Assembly: GCA_019307945.1 (NCBI GenBank)
Contig: JAFDIS010000031.1
Span: 1-32,645 of the forward strand
Direction: 5' to 3'
From: Deltaproteobacteria bacterium
GTDB taxonomy: Bacteria > Desulfobacterota > DSM-4660 > Desulfatiglandales > Desulfatiglandaceae
Length of the DNA: 32,645 nt
How positions within the stretch are numbered: the first letter of the stretch is position 1; each line of letters starts with the position of its first letter. This document shows, in pieces, positions 16,149 through 23,547 of the stretch. The notes under the pieces were generated by a model. That model had not been told where the DNA came from and searched no databases. It saw only the letters and a list, made by a program, of their open reading frames with translations. Position numbers and translations under genes: made by a program.

Positions 16149-16949
16149 TCAGGCCTTCTTCCGGGACCGGAAGGCCTCCACGGCGGCCAGGAAATCCCCC
16201 GCGAAACAGCAGATGCTCTGGTTTCGGTTCTCCAGCTCCAGCGCCGCCTCCAGGGAAGGGGCGTTGAGGTTATAACGGATGACTTCCTTGGTCATTCGGA
16301 GGCCCGAAATGCTCTTGGCCAGGAGGAGTTCGGCCGTTTTCACGGCCTCTTCCCCGGCCATCCCTTCTTCCACCACCCGGCTCACCAGCCCGATCCTTCC
16401 CGCCTCTTCCGCGTAGACCGTGCGTCCCGTGAGCAGAATCTCCGAGGCCCGGGCGGTCCCCACCAGGCGCGGCAGGAAGTAGCTACTTCCCAGTTCGCCC
16501 CCGGATATCCCGATGTTGGCAAAGGAAGGGGTAAAGGCGGCGGTGGGGTCCGCGTAGATGATGTCCGAGGCCATGGCCAGGCACATGCCGCCCCCCGCCG
16601 CATGCCCGTGGACCGCCGCGATGACGGGCTGGGGCAGGTTTCGCATGCCGGAAATCACCCCTGCATATCGCTTCTGAATGTATACCAGGTGGGTGGAGGC
16701 GTCCCGGTAGTAGGTCTCGGCGTGCCGCCCCTTCCGCGTCTCCTTTAGGTCCGCCCCCGAGCAGAACGCACGGCCCTTTCCGGTTATCACCAGCACCCGT
16801 ACCTTCTCGTCCCTCTCCAGCCTGCTGAACAGGGCATAGAAATCGTCCAGCATGGCCAGATTGATGGCGTTCAAACGTTCGGGCCGGTTGAGGGTGACAA
16901 GGCCCACCCCCTCCACCGGCTCTTCGAACAGCATGGTTTCGAATTCCAA
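16149..16949 (-). CDS. Enoyl-CoA hydratase/isomerase family protein
   Basis: A 266-residue crotonase-fold protein. The oxyanion-hole segments are FCSGADLKE and VHGHAAGGGMCLA, and the catalytic-acid region is ANIGISGGELGSSYFLP. The C-terminal helix is typical. It would hydrate an enoyl-CoA in beta-oxidation. The likely start is TTG 16949, with GGAG seven bases upstream; ATG 16934 is the alternative. The gene converges on the small zinc gene with only seven bases between stops. The acyl-CoA dehydrogenases lie upstream on the same strand, separated by a hairpin, so the three genes probably serve one degradation pathway. Confidence 0.9.
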   Translation of the reverse strand: MEFETMLFEEPVEGVGLVTLNRPERLNAINLAMLDDFYALFSRLERDEKVRVLVITGKGRAFCSGADLKETRKGRHAETYYRDASTHLVYIQKRYAGVISGMRNLPQPVIAAVHGHAAGGGMCLAMASDIIYADPTAAFTPSFANIGISGGELGSSYFLPRLVGTARASEILLTGRTVYAEEAGRIGLVSRVVEEGMAGEEAVKTAELLLAKSISGLRMTKEVIRYNLNAPSLEAALELENRNQSICCFAGDFLAAVEAFRSRKKA

Positions 16950-16984
16950 TGAATCACTCCGATCTACGAGCGCATGGCAAACCC

Positions 16985-17025
16985 GCACCCCGTGACACTC
17001 CAGCCGGGACACGGGGTGCCTTTTT
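16985..17025 (+). terminator. Strong hairpin between acyl-CoA dehydrogenase and hydratase genes
   Basis: GCACCCCGTG (16985-16994) and CACGGGGTGC (17010-17019) are perfect 10-base arms. On the plus strand five Ts follow (17021-17025), the form of an intrinsic terminator. On the minus strand, the direction of the flanking genes, only a short TTT follows, so there it may act as a weak attenuator or an RNA-stability element. Confidence 0.5.
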
Positions 17026-18146
17026 CAACCCGCGAGCAGCCCCGCGATCCGCTCCCGATGATAGACCGGGTCTCCAAGGGCCGCTTCATTGGCTTTTGCC
17101 CGTTTGAGGTAAAAGTGTATGTCGTGCTCCCAGGAAAACCCCGTGCCCCCGAGCACCTGGATGGCACTGGCGGCCGTCCTCGTGAACATTTCGGAGCAGT
17201 AAGCCTTGGCCACGGATGCGGCCATGGCCGCCTCCTCTTCCGCATGATCCTGTGCCCACGCCGCCCAGTAAAGGATGGAACGCGCGCTTTCCACCTCCAC
17301 GTACATCTGGGCGCATCGGTGCTTTATGGCCTGAAAGGCCCCGATGGGCTGGTCGAACTGGATCCGCACCTGCGCGTATTCCGTAGCCACCTCCATGGCT
17401 TTCTGGGCCCCGCCCACGCATTCTGCGCAAAGGCCGACCTGAGCCCGCCGAAGGGCCCGGTCCAGGGGCGCGTTTCCCTGCCCCGGGGCGGCCAGGACCG
17501 CATCCCTGCCCACCTCGACCCCGCCGAATTCCACGACGCAGAGCTTCCGCGTCCCGTCCATGGTGGGCAGGGGGGAGACCGCAAGACCCGAGGCACCCGA
17601 CTCCACCAGGAAAAGGGTCAGACCATCCTTTGCGAGGGCCGGTACCACGAGAAAGTCCGAGACATGCGCATCGGGCACAAAAACCTTGGTGCCTTCGAGC
17701 ACGAAGCCTCCGCCTTCCGCCTTGGCCTCCATCCGGACGTAGTCCAGGTCGCCTCCTGCGTCGGGTTCGTGAAGCGCCAACGTCCCGCGGATTTCCCCCG
17801 CGGCCAGGCGGGGCAGGAATTCCTTTTTCTGGGCATCGGATCCGGCCTCCGCCAAGCCCCCTCCGCCCAGCATCACGGTGGAGAAGAAAGGACCCGGCAC
17901 CACGGCCCTTCCCATCTCTTCCAGCACCACCGCCAGATCCAGCAGTTCGAGCCCCAGCCCGTCGTAGGCCTCGGGGATACACATGGCCGTCCAGCCCAGC
18001 TCCGCCATCTTCCCCCAAATCTCGTCCGTGAAACCTTTCTCGTCCTCGAACATGGCCCGCACATATTCCATGGGGGTCTCGTTTTCGAAGAAGCGTCGCG
18101 CCTGTCTGGAAATCTCCAACTGGTCGTCGTTCAATTTGATGTCCAT
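17025..18146 (-). CDS. Acyl-CoA dehydrogenase, probable non-catalytic partner subunit
   Basis: A 373-residue acyl-CoA dehydrogenase-fold protein. It has the N-terminal helical domain with IPEAYDGLGLELLDLAVVLEEMG, a beta domain with LHEPDAGGD, and a C-terminal helical domain with RIQFDQPIGAFQAIKHR. The usual C-terminal catalytic-glutamate motif (YEGT-like) is absent: the end reads HFYLKRAKANEAALGDPVYHR. That form is typical of the smaller partner in heteromeric acyl-CoA dehydrogenases of the FadE/ChsE/IpdE type, in which the other subunit carries the catalytic residue. The ATG at 18146 has GGAGGAGG upstream. It lies 16 bases after the stop of the second dehydrogenase, so the two are certainly co-transcribed. 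Confidence 0.88.
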   Translation of the reverse strand: MDIKLNDDQLEISRQARRFFENETPMEYVRAMFEDEKGFTDEIWGKMAELGWTAMCIPEAYDGLGLELLDLAVVLEEMGRAVVPGPFFSTVMLGGGGLAEAGSDAQKKEFLPRLAAGEIRGTLALHEPDAGGDLDYVRMEAKAEGGGFVLEGTKVFVPDAHVSDFLVVPALAKDGLTLFLVESGASGLAVSPLPTMDGTRKLCVVEFGGVEVGRDAVLAAPGQGNAPLDRALRRAQVGLCAECVGGAQKAMEVATEYAQVRIQFDQPIGAFQAIKHRCAQMYVEVESARSILYWAAWAQDHAEEEAAMAASVAKAYCSEMFTRTAASAIQVLGGTGFSWEHDIHFYLKRAKANEAALGDPVYHRERIAGLLAG

Positions 18147-18162
18147 CTGTCGCCTCCTCCCT

Positions 18163-19380
18163 TTACTGCCTGGCCGCGCGGCTGCTGTCCTTGGGAAGCC
18201 CCAGGACCCGCTCTCCGATAATGTTGCGCTGAATCTCCGACGTGCCCGCCTCGATGGTGTTGCCCTTGGCGCGGAGAAAGGCATACTGCCAGAAGCCGTC
18301 CTGTATTGACCACGGGCTCCCTCGCATTACCTGTCCGCCGGGTCCCTGCATGGCGAGGGCGGCCTCCGTGATACGCTGGTTGGGTTCGCTCCAGAGGAGT
18401 TTCCCGATGGAACCCTCGGGCCCCGGGATGCCCCCTTGAAGCTGATGGCTGAGATTTCTCAGCCCGTGGTATTTCAGTACCATAACCTCCACGTAGGCCT
18501 GGGCGAGCTGCTGCCGGAAGACGGGATTCTCGATCACGGGCTTGCCCCCGCGCCGCACCCGGGAGGCCATTTGCGTCATCCGCTCGATGTTCCGCTCGTA
18601 GGCCGCCGCCATGGTGGCATCGCCCAGCACGCGCTCAAACATGAGGGTGGTAATGGCGATCCGCCAGCCGTCTCCCTCCTCACCGACACGCATGCTCACC
18701 GGAACACGCACGTCTTCCATGTACACTTCATTGAAATCGGCGTCTCCGGTGATCTGTTTGATGGGCCTTATTTCCACGCCCGGCAGTTTCATGTCCAGGA
18801 GGAGGTAGCTCAGGCCCCGGTGCTTCTTGGCGTCCGGATCCGTGCGCACCAGGAGGATGCAGTAGTCGGCCAGATGGGCATAGCTGGTCCAGACCTTTTG
18901 TCCGTTCACGATGTAGTGGTCTCCGTCCCGGACGGCCCTGGTTGATACATTCACTACGTCCGATCCCGCATTGGGCTCGCTGAAGCCCTGGCACCAGATG
19001 TGAGTGCCGTCCAGGATGCGCGGAATGTAGGTACTCTTCTGCTCCTCGTTGCCGCAGTAAAGGATCGTGGGTGCGGCCATCCCAAAGGTGATCACCCCGG
19101 GGATGCGGAGTTCAAGGCACTGGTTGGCCAGCGTCTGCATCACGATCACCTCGTGGACCAGGCCACGGCCCTGACCGCCATACTCCTTCGGGTAATGCAT
19201 CCCCGCATACCCGGCATCAAAGAGCCTCTTCTGGAAGGCCCTGTAAGCGGCGGCCAGTTCATCATCCCTCGGGTAGTTCTGGTATCGGGAAGGATCCCAT
19301 CCCTCCGGCAGATTGTCGTCAAGCCAAGAAATGAACTCTTGGCGGAAGGCCTCCTCTTCCGGTGAAAACCTATAGTCCAT
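18163..19380 (-). CDS. Acyl-CoA dehydrogenase, probable catalytic subunit
   Basis: A 405-residue full-length acyl-CoA dehydrogenase. Its motifs are AGMHYPKEYGGQG, the substrate/FAD segment GFSEPNAGSD, KVWTSYAHLADYCILLVRT, and the C-terminal IEAGTSEIQRNIIGERVLGLP, in which the glutamate of AGTSEIQ-type motifs lies near the active site. Together with the next gene it forms a probable heteromeric dehydrogenase of the kind known for steroid side-chain and ring degradation, where the two subunits share FAD sites. This suggests a bulky or cyclic acyl-CoA substrate, which is inference. GGAAAGGAG precedes the ATG. Confidence 0.92.
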   Translation of the reverse strand: MDYRFSPEEEAFRQEFISWLDDNLPEGWDPSRYQNYPRDDELAAAYRAFQKRLFDAGYAGMHYPKEYGGQGRGLVHEVIVMQTLANQCLELRIPGVITFGMAAPTILYCGNEEQKSTYIPRILDGTHIWCQGFSEPNAGSDVVNVSTRAVRDGDHYIVNGQKVWTSYAHLADYCILLVRTDPDAKKHRGLSYLLLDMKLPGVEIRPIKQITGDADFNEVYMEDVRVPVSMRVGEEGDGWRIAITTLMFERVLGDATMAAAYERNIERMTQMASRVRRGGKPVIENPVFRQQLAQAYVEVMVLKYHGLRNLSHQLQGGIPGPEGSIGKLLWSEPNQRITEAALAMQGPGGQVMRGSPWSIQDGFWQYAFLRAKGNTIEAGTSEIQRNIIGERVLGLPKDSSRAARQ

Positions 19381-19765
19381 TCATCCTCTCCTTTCCGCCA
19401 GGCGCCGCAGGAGCAGCGCCGTTGTGGTACTCTCGCACCTTGAGCCTTTGTCCCTGTCGCCCGAACGCCGTGAGCCCGCCCCCCTCCGGCGGCACCCAGG
19501 GGCTTTACGGGAGGGAGTCTACACGAAGGGCGTTACGAGCGCAACATGATTGCGAACAATATTGCGCAGTTTTTTGGCTTCTCTTACCCTATCCATGACC
19601 GGCGGAATCATTCCGGGCCATGCGACCATACCGCATACGCCCCGAGGATCGATTTCCCTCCGGGGAGCATCCCGGGAAAAACTTGACCTGCCGTACCGGG
19701 CCCCTTAAGATGGACCCGTTCGCTGTTTTCTTCTTAACCCTTTAACCCATGAAAGGAGGAGAGAG
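19381..19765. other. Divergent intergenic region, dehydrogenase/dodecin
   Basis: About 385 bp between the minus-strand dehydrogenase operon and the plus-strand dodecin. It holds a good plus-strand promoter at 19683-19711. An imperfect dyad TGCGAACAATATTGCGCA at about 19550-19567 could be an operator for the dehydrogenases. I see no coding region. Confidence 0.45.
19683..19711 (+). promoter_or_regulatory. Sigma70-type promoter for dodecin copy 2
   Basis: TTGACC (19683-19688), 17-base spacer, TAAGAT (19706-19711), about 54 bases upstream of the ATG at 19766. Confidence 0.6.
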
Positions 19766-19978
19766 ATGGCAGCGGGAAGCACTTACAAAATCATCGAGCT
19801 GGTGGGGACGAGCGACGATTCCTGGGAGGAGGCGGCCAAGACGGCCGTGGAGACGGCAGGGGAGTCGCTAAAGGACCTGAGGATCGCTGAAATCACCAAA
19901 CTGGACCTCGTGATCACGAACGCAAAAGTCACTTCATACAGGGCGCGGGTGAATGTTTCCTTCAAGTATCAGAAATAG
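19766..19978 (+). CDS. Dodecin (flavin-binding), copy 2
   Basis: A 70-residue dodecin with the same TYKIIELVGTSDDSWEEAAK start as copy 1, then AVETAGESLKDLRIAEITKL and the strand YRARVNVSFKYQK. AAAGGAGGAGAGAG precedes the ATG. The gene has its own promoter and a strong terminator, so it is a single-gene unit, probably well expressed. Two dodecins in one window suggest either two flavin/CoA buffers used under different conditions or mixed complexes. Confidence 0.95.
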   Translation: MAAGSTYKIIELVGTSDDSWEEAAKTAVETAGESLKDLRIAEITKLDLVITNAKVTSYRARVNVSFKYQK

Positions 19979-20008
19979 GGCCGGCGGCATACGAAACGCC
20001 GCTCACAG

Positions 20009-20039
20009 GCCCTCCCGCTTCGCCGCGGGAGGGCTTTTT
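20009..20039 (+). terminator. Intrinsic terminator of dodecin copy 2
   Basis: GCCCTCCCGC (20009-20018) pairs perfectly with GCGGGAGGGC (20025-20034) around a TTCGCC loop, and five Ts follow (20035-20039). This is a classic intrinsic terminator, facing the end of the convergent synthase gene. Confidence 0.9.
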
Positions 20040-20052
20040 CTTTGCCGGCGCT

Positions 20053-21084
20053 TCAATAGCGGGCCACCGCGGCACCCCACGTAAAGCCCGATCCGAATGC
20101 CACCATGAGGAGCACGTCTCCACGCTTGATTGTCCCGTCCCGCGTAAACTCGGTCAACAGTAACGGTATGGTCGCGGCTGTGGTATTGCCGTATTTGTGC
20201 ATGTTGTACAGGACCTTTTCACGGGGCACCTTTATGGTGTCGGCCACCATGCGGTTGATCCGAATATTGGCCTGATGAGGGACCACCCAGTCCACGTCAT
20301 CCACGCCCAGGCCCACCATGGAGAGGGCCTCCACGGCCACCTGGGACATCCTGCGGACCGCGTTTGCGAACAGGTTTTTGGGGGCCGGCATGCAGGGATA
20401 AAGATCGGTGTTTTCCTGGAAATCGGTCACGTCGTAATCGATGATGGGTTTTCTTGCAAAATCGAAGACTTTCATGTGAATCCCGTTGAGCGCGCCCTCT
20501 CCGTCCGCGTAGACCCTGGAGACCAGGATGCGGGAACGGTCGTCTCTGGCGGCCGAAATCACCGCCGCACCCGCTCCGTCACCGAAGAGCACCGTCACGG
20601 CCCGACCGCGGTCGCTGAAATCCAGGCCGTGGGAATGAAGTTCCGCCCCCACCAAGAGCACGTTGTGATACATCCCCGTCTCCACGAAGGCCTGGGCCAT
20701 CTGGAGACCATAGACGAAACCGCTGCATTGCTGACGGATATCGTAACAGGGAATGTTGCGGTCCGCCCAGCCCAGTTTCTGTTGAAGGAGGACGCCGGGA
20801 CCCGGGAAAAAAAAGTCCGGACTGAGCGTGGCGAAGATGATGCAATCGATCTCACCGGCTTCCACCTCTCCCTTTGCCAGGAGGTCCTGAACCGCACGCA
20901 CGGCCAGATCCGAAGTGCGAACGCCGGCTTCGGCGTACCGCCTCTCCCGGATCCCGGAACGCTGATGGATCCACTCGGCCGTGGTGTCCATCATCCGGGC
21001 CAGATCTTCGTTCCGCACCACCGTCTCAGGTACGTACATGCCGCAGCTTCTGATATAAGCATGGCGGGCGGCCTGTTCCATCAT
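20053..21084 (-). CDS. Beta-ketoacyl-ACP synthase III-like condensing enzyme
   Basis: A 343-residue thiolase-fold condensing enzyme of the FabH type. The catalytic triad is visible: Cys120 in RQQCSGFVYGL, His270 in VVPHQANIRI, Asn300 in YGNTTAATIP. It is about 20 residues longer than typical FabH, with an insert around 190-235. It would join an acyl starter with malonyl-ACP, or act as a specialised synthase outside primary fatty-acid synthesis; a single gene without fab neighbours favours a specialised role, which is inference. ATG 21084 follows AAGGGA; the open frame also starts at a GTG at 21108. It has its own promoter and diverges from the NUDIX gene. Confidence 0.88.
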   Translation of the reverse strand: MMEQAARHAYIRSCGMYVPETVVRNEDLARMMDTTAEWIHQRSGIRERRYAEAGVRTSDLAVRAVQDLLAKGEVEAGEIDCIIFATLSPDFFFPGPGVLLQQKLGWADRNIPCYDIRQQCSGFVYGLQMAQAFVETGMYHNVLLVGAELHSHGLDFSDRGRAVTVLFGDGAGAAVISAARDDRSRILVSRVYADGEGALNGIHMKVFDFARKPIIDYDVTDFQENTDLYPCMPAPKNLFANAVRRMSQVAVEALSMVGLGVDDVDWVVPHQANIRINRMVADTIKVPREKVLYNMHKYGNTTAATIPLLLTEFTRDGTIKRGDVLLMVAFGSGFTWGAAVARY

Positions 21085-21153
21085 CCCTTCCCTTTTCCAT
21101 TCTTCCACACGAATTTGCTCACTCCGCTCCTCGTGGTGCCTGCACGTGCATGG

Positions 21154-21182
21154 AGCATAAAAGAACCCGAAAACACTGTCAA
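21154..21182 (-). promoter_or_regulatory. Sigma70-type promoter for KAS III-like gene
   Basis: On the minus strand TTGACA (21182-21177), 17-base spacer, TATGCT (21159-21154), about 70 bases upstream of the start. It is divergent from the NUDIX promoter, with 23 bp between the two -35 boxes. Confidence 0.65.
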
Positions 21183-21205
21183 GTCGGAGGACACTTAACC
21201 TTTCT

Positions 21206-21234
21206 TTGACCTGCGAAGCCCAAAAGTATATAAC
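21206..21234 (+). promoter_or_regulatory. Sigma70-type promoter for NUDIX gene
   Basis: TTGACC (21206-21211), 17-base spacer, TATAAC (21229-21234). Transcription would begin near 21241, downstream of the in-frame ATG at 21236, which decides in favour of the start at 21266. Confidence 0.7.
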
Positions 21235-21265
21235 TATGAAAAAGAAAACTCAAGGAGTGCCGGTG

Positions 21266-21793
21266 ATGCAAGCGAAAGTCCGTGACAAGACGTCCCTTCA
21301 CCGGGGAAGGGTCTTCGAGTTGACTCTTGAACGCGTGATGCTGCCCAACGGACAGACAACCAACCTGGAAATCATTCGCCACCCAGGGGCCTCGGGCATC
21401 GTGGCGTTGCCGGGAGACGGATCCGTGCTTCTGGTCCGCCAATACCGTCACGCGGTAGGAGATTATCTCTGGGAGATACCCGCAGGCACCCTGGAGCCGG
21501 GCGAAACCCCTCTGGAATGCGCAAACCGGGAACTCCTTGAGGAAGGGGGCTACAGGGCGGGCTCATGGAAGGAACTGGGTGTGATTCATCCTGTACCCGC
21601 GTATTCGGACGAACGGATACACCTGTTTCTGGCCGAGGACCTTTCCCCGGGGGACCAGGACCTGGACCCGGACGAGGTACTGGAAGTCCATCGCGTCCCC
21701 TGGAAGGAGATCTCAGGAATGATCAGGAAGGGCGCTATCCGTGACTCCAAGACGATTTCCTCCCTGGCCCTGGCGCGGCTGGCCATGGATTGA
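21266..21793 (+). CDS. NUDIX hydrolase, ADP-ribose pyrophosphatase-like
   Basis: A 175-residue NUDIX protein. The NUDIX box is complete: GTLEPGETPLECANRELLEE followed by GGY, matching G-x5-E-x7-REUxEExGU. The upstream VLLVRQYRHAVGDYLWEIPAG and the downstream GVIHPVPAYSDERIHLFLAEDL are typical of ADP-ribose pyrophosphatases, which split ADP-ribose to AMP and ribose-5-phosphate. Start 21266 has AAGGAG eight bases upstream and lies after the predicted transcription start; two earlier in-frame starts (21206, 21236) do not. The stop abuts a transposase remnant. Confidence 0.92.
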   Translation: MQAKVRDKTSLHRGRVFELTLERVMLPNGQTTNLEIIRHPGASGIVALPGDGSVLLVRQYRHAVGDYLWEIPAGTLEPGETPLECANRELLEEGGYRAGSWKELGVIHPVPAYSDERIHLFLAEDLSPGDQDLDPDEVLEVHRVPWKEISGMIRKGAIRDSKTISSLALARLAMD

Positions 21794-22119
21794 AGGGGTT
21801 GGTGGGAAGGCTTGGAAGGCTTGATATGGACAGGGTACTGGAGGGGGCTTGTGCTGCTCTCAACTGGAATGTGGCTACCCTAAAAAAGAAAGGCAGAGTC
21901 CATGGAGAGGATCGGCAGAACCGGGATCTCCTGGTGTTTCTGCTGTGGGAGACAGGGGCGTACACAAACGCCGAAATCGGGGAAATATTCGGAATAGGCT
22001 ACACCACTGTGAGTCATATTGCCCGGAGGGTGAAAGAGCAAATTCCTGAAAATCAAATAGTTGAAGAGAAATATCATAGACGTAAATCACAAATCAAGAT
22101 GTGGCCCCCGCTGTACTGA
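21790..22119 (+). pseudogene. C-terminal remnant of REP-associated (Y1) transposase with DnaA-C-like domain
   Basis: An open frame of 109 codons directly after the NUDIX stop. From about 21826 it resembles the C-terminal part of RAYT/IS200-like transposases that end in a DnaA-C-like helix-turn-helix: RVLEGACAALNWNVATLKKKGR, then DRQNRDLLVFLLWETGAYTN, EIGEIFGIGYTTVSHIARRV and SQIKM. The catalytic Y1 domain (HUH and tyrosine motifs) is absent. The frame ends a few residues past SQIKM, where another gene tail begins. A freestanding DnaA-like HTH protein is possible, but truncation at both ends argues for a remnant. Confidence 0.7.
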
Positions 22120-22276
22120 GGCCGTGGCCAAGACCGTGTGGCGGGCCGCCCACGGAAAGGGCCTCCACTACAAGGTGGGGTTCAAGACCAGGCTCCTGTT
22201 TGCCCTCTTTCCTTTCATGCCCTTCGGGCGAAGGGCCCTGGTGCACTCCCTGACCATGGAAAAGGGCGGAAAGTAG
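22118..22276 (+). pseudogene. C-terminal tail of a short-chain dehydrogenase
   Basis: The last 52 residues read EAVAKTVWRAAHGKG, HYKVGFKTRLLFALFPFMPFG and a basic end, the usual C-terminus of SDR enzymes of the type with xxVAxxVxxAL and a membrane-leaning tail. No Rossmann fold, YxxxK or NNAG precedes it; upstream sequence is the transposase remnant in another frame. This is a 3' fragment of a lost gene, unrelated to the SDR at 284. Confidence 0.65.
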
Positions 22277-22308
22277 GGGGCTAGCACCCATCAGAATCCC
22301 CCTGCGTT

Positions 22309-23358
22309 TCAGTCCACGGCCCTTGGCTTCCTGCCGGGGACGGCCCATGGCCCCGCGGGCTGTTCGGCGAGCAGGGAGCCTTCGCCGTAGGCCTCTGCCA
22401 TGGCCAGGGCCTCGGCGCGGATTTCTTCCCGAAGGATTTCGGGCGCAAGGACCCGGGCGTGGGACCCCCACCCCATGATCCAGGATCGAATCTCGTCCGT
22501 GCCCGCCACCCGGGCCTCGAAAATCAATGAACCGTCCTCCCGGAGGGAGAGCACCTGCCCCTCCACCCACGTCTTTTCCTGGATGTAGCTCGCCGCCTCG
22601 GGCGAAAACCAGACCCTGACCCTCGTGGGCCTTCCCTGGAAGATCCCGAAACTGGGCCCCATGAATTCCTCGGGGTCGAAACCCTCGGGCACCTCGAAAT
22701 GCTGGTCGGTGCGGCGGAGCATCTTGATCCGGTCCAGGGCGAAGATCCGCACCTCGCCCCGCACGTGGCAGTGCCCGATGAGGTAGAAGGTCCCGTCAAA
22801 GAACCAGACCCGGTAAGGGTCCACCTTTCTGCGGGTTTCCTTCTTCCGGCTCATGGTGAAGTAGACCATCTCAACGGTCCTGCCCTCCACCGCGGCCTCG
22901 TTGACCTGATTGATGATCTCCTTGAACCGGGCGTAGTCCTTGTAGGGTTTGAACCCCACGTGGAGGGTTTGATGGAGCCGGTCGAGATATGCGATGGACT
23001 GGGCGGGCAGAGTCGCCTTGACCTTCTTGAACAGGGCGTCGAGGGCGTCGTGAAAGACCGTCCCGCGGAACACCCCCAGCATGTCCCTGCTGAAGTAGAG
23101 GGCCATGAGTTCCATCAGGGTGAAGGGCACGGGCAACTGATGCTTGACCGTGTCCAGGAGTGACCAGAGGTTCTTGCCCTCCACGCGCTCCGTGTAGATG
23201 GGAAAACCCGCCACGGAGATGGCTTCCAGGTCCCGGTACACGGTCCGGGGGTGGCAGTCCACGTGGTCTGCGATTTCCGCCGCCGATTTTCCGCGGCGGG
23301 AGTTGAGCAGGGTCTGTATGATGCGCCATTGCCTGGCAAGCTGTTCCCCTCGAGCCAT
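22309..23358 (-). CDS. WYL-domain transcriptional regulator
   Basis: A 349-residue HTH-WYL protein. The N-terminal helix-turn-helix is at about 12-55 (KSAAEIADHVDCHPRTVYRD), the WYL domain at about 150-235 (VDPYRVWFFDGTFYLIGHC, then RIFALDRIKML), followed by a WCX-type C-terminal domain (TRVRVWFSPEAASYI). WYL regulators commonly control phage-defence loci (BrxR, CapW) and respond to nucleic-acid ligands. It diverges from the ARPP-1 gene across a region with an operator-like dyad that covers its own -35 box, consistent with autorepression. The tail beyond about 325 is Ala/Pro-rich and looks unstructured. Confidence 0.92.
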   Translation of the reverse strand: MARGEQLARQWRIIQTLLNSRRGKSAAEIADHVDCHPRTVYRDLEAISVAGFPIYTERVEGKNLWSLLDTVKHQLPVPFTLMELMALYFSRDMLGVFRGTVFHDALDALFKKVKATLPAQSIAYLDRLHQTLHVGFKPYKDYARFKEIINQVNEAAVEGRTVEMVYFTMSRKKETRRKVDPYRVWFFDGTFYLIGHCHVRGEVRIFALDRIKMLRRTDQHFEVPEGFDPEEFMGPSFGIFQGRPTRVRVWFSPEAASYIQEKTWVEGQVLSLREDGSLIFEARVAGTDEIRSWIMGWGSHARVLAPEILREEIRAEALAMAEAYGEGSLLAEQPAGPWAVPGRKPRAVD

Positions 23359-23454
23359 TTCTCTGCCTCCCTTTTGCGCGCAGCGCGCATTGAAGCCCTC
23401 CTATCCCAGGGGCTGGTTTGAAGCCTTTACCCATAAATCGGCACTTCGTTCAAA

Positions 23455-23484
23455 AAAATATCCTCATTTGACCGTATCTGTCAA
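23455..23484 (-). promoter_or_regulatory. Predicted promoter of the WYL regulator
   Basis: On the minus strand a consensus TTGACA (23484-23479) is followed after 18 bases by TATTTT (23460-23455). The -35 box lies inside the right arm of the dyad at 23467-23485. Confidence 0.6.
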
Positions 23485-23485
23485 A
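23467..23485. promoter_or_regulatory. Operator-like inverted repeat between WYL and ARPP-1 genes
   Basis: TTTGAC (23467-23472), seven-base centre, GTCAAA (23480-23485): a perfect 6+6 dyad in the 189-bp divergent region. It overlaps the -35 box of the WYL promoter and lies about 60 bp upstream of ARPP-1, so a WYL dimer bound here could control both directions. Confidence 0.6.
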
Positions 23486-23547
23486 ACCAGGGGCTACCAT
23501 GGGGGTCAACAGAGCCCCGACCGGGGCATGAAAGGAGGACCCTGACC

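Noticed and set aside
16974-18221. Long plus-strand open frame (about 415 codons) opposite the acyl-CoA dehydrogenase
   Set aside because: Antisense shadow with no motif or ribosome-binding site; the minus-strand gene has complete dehydrogenase features.
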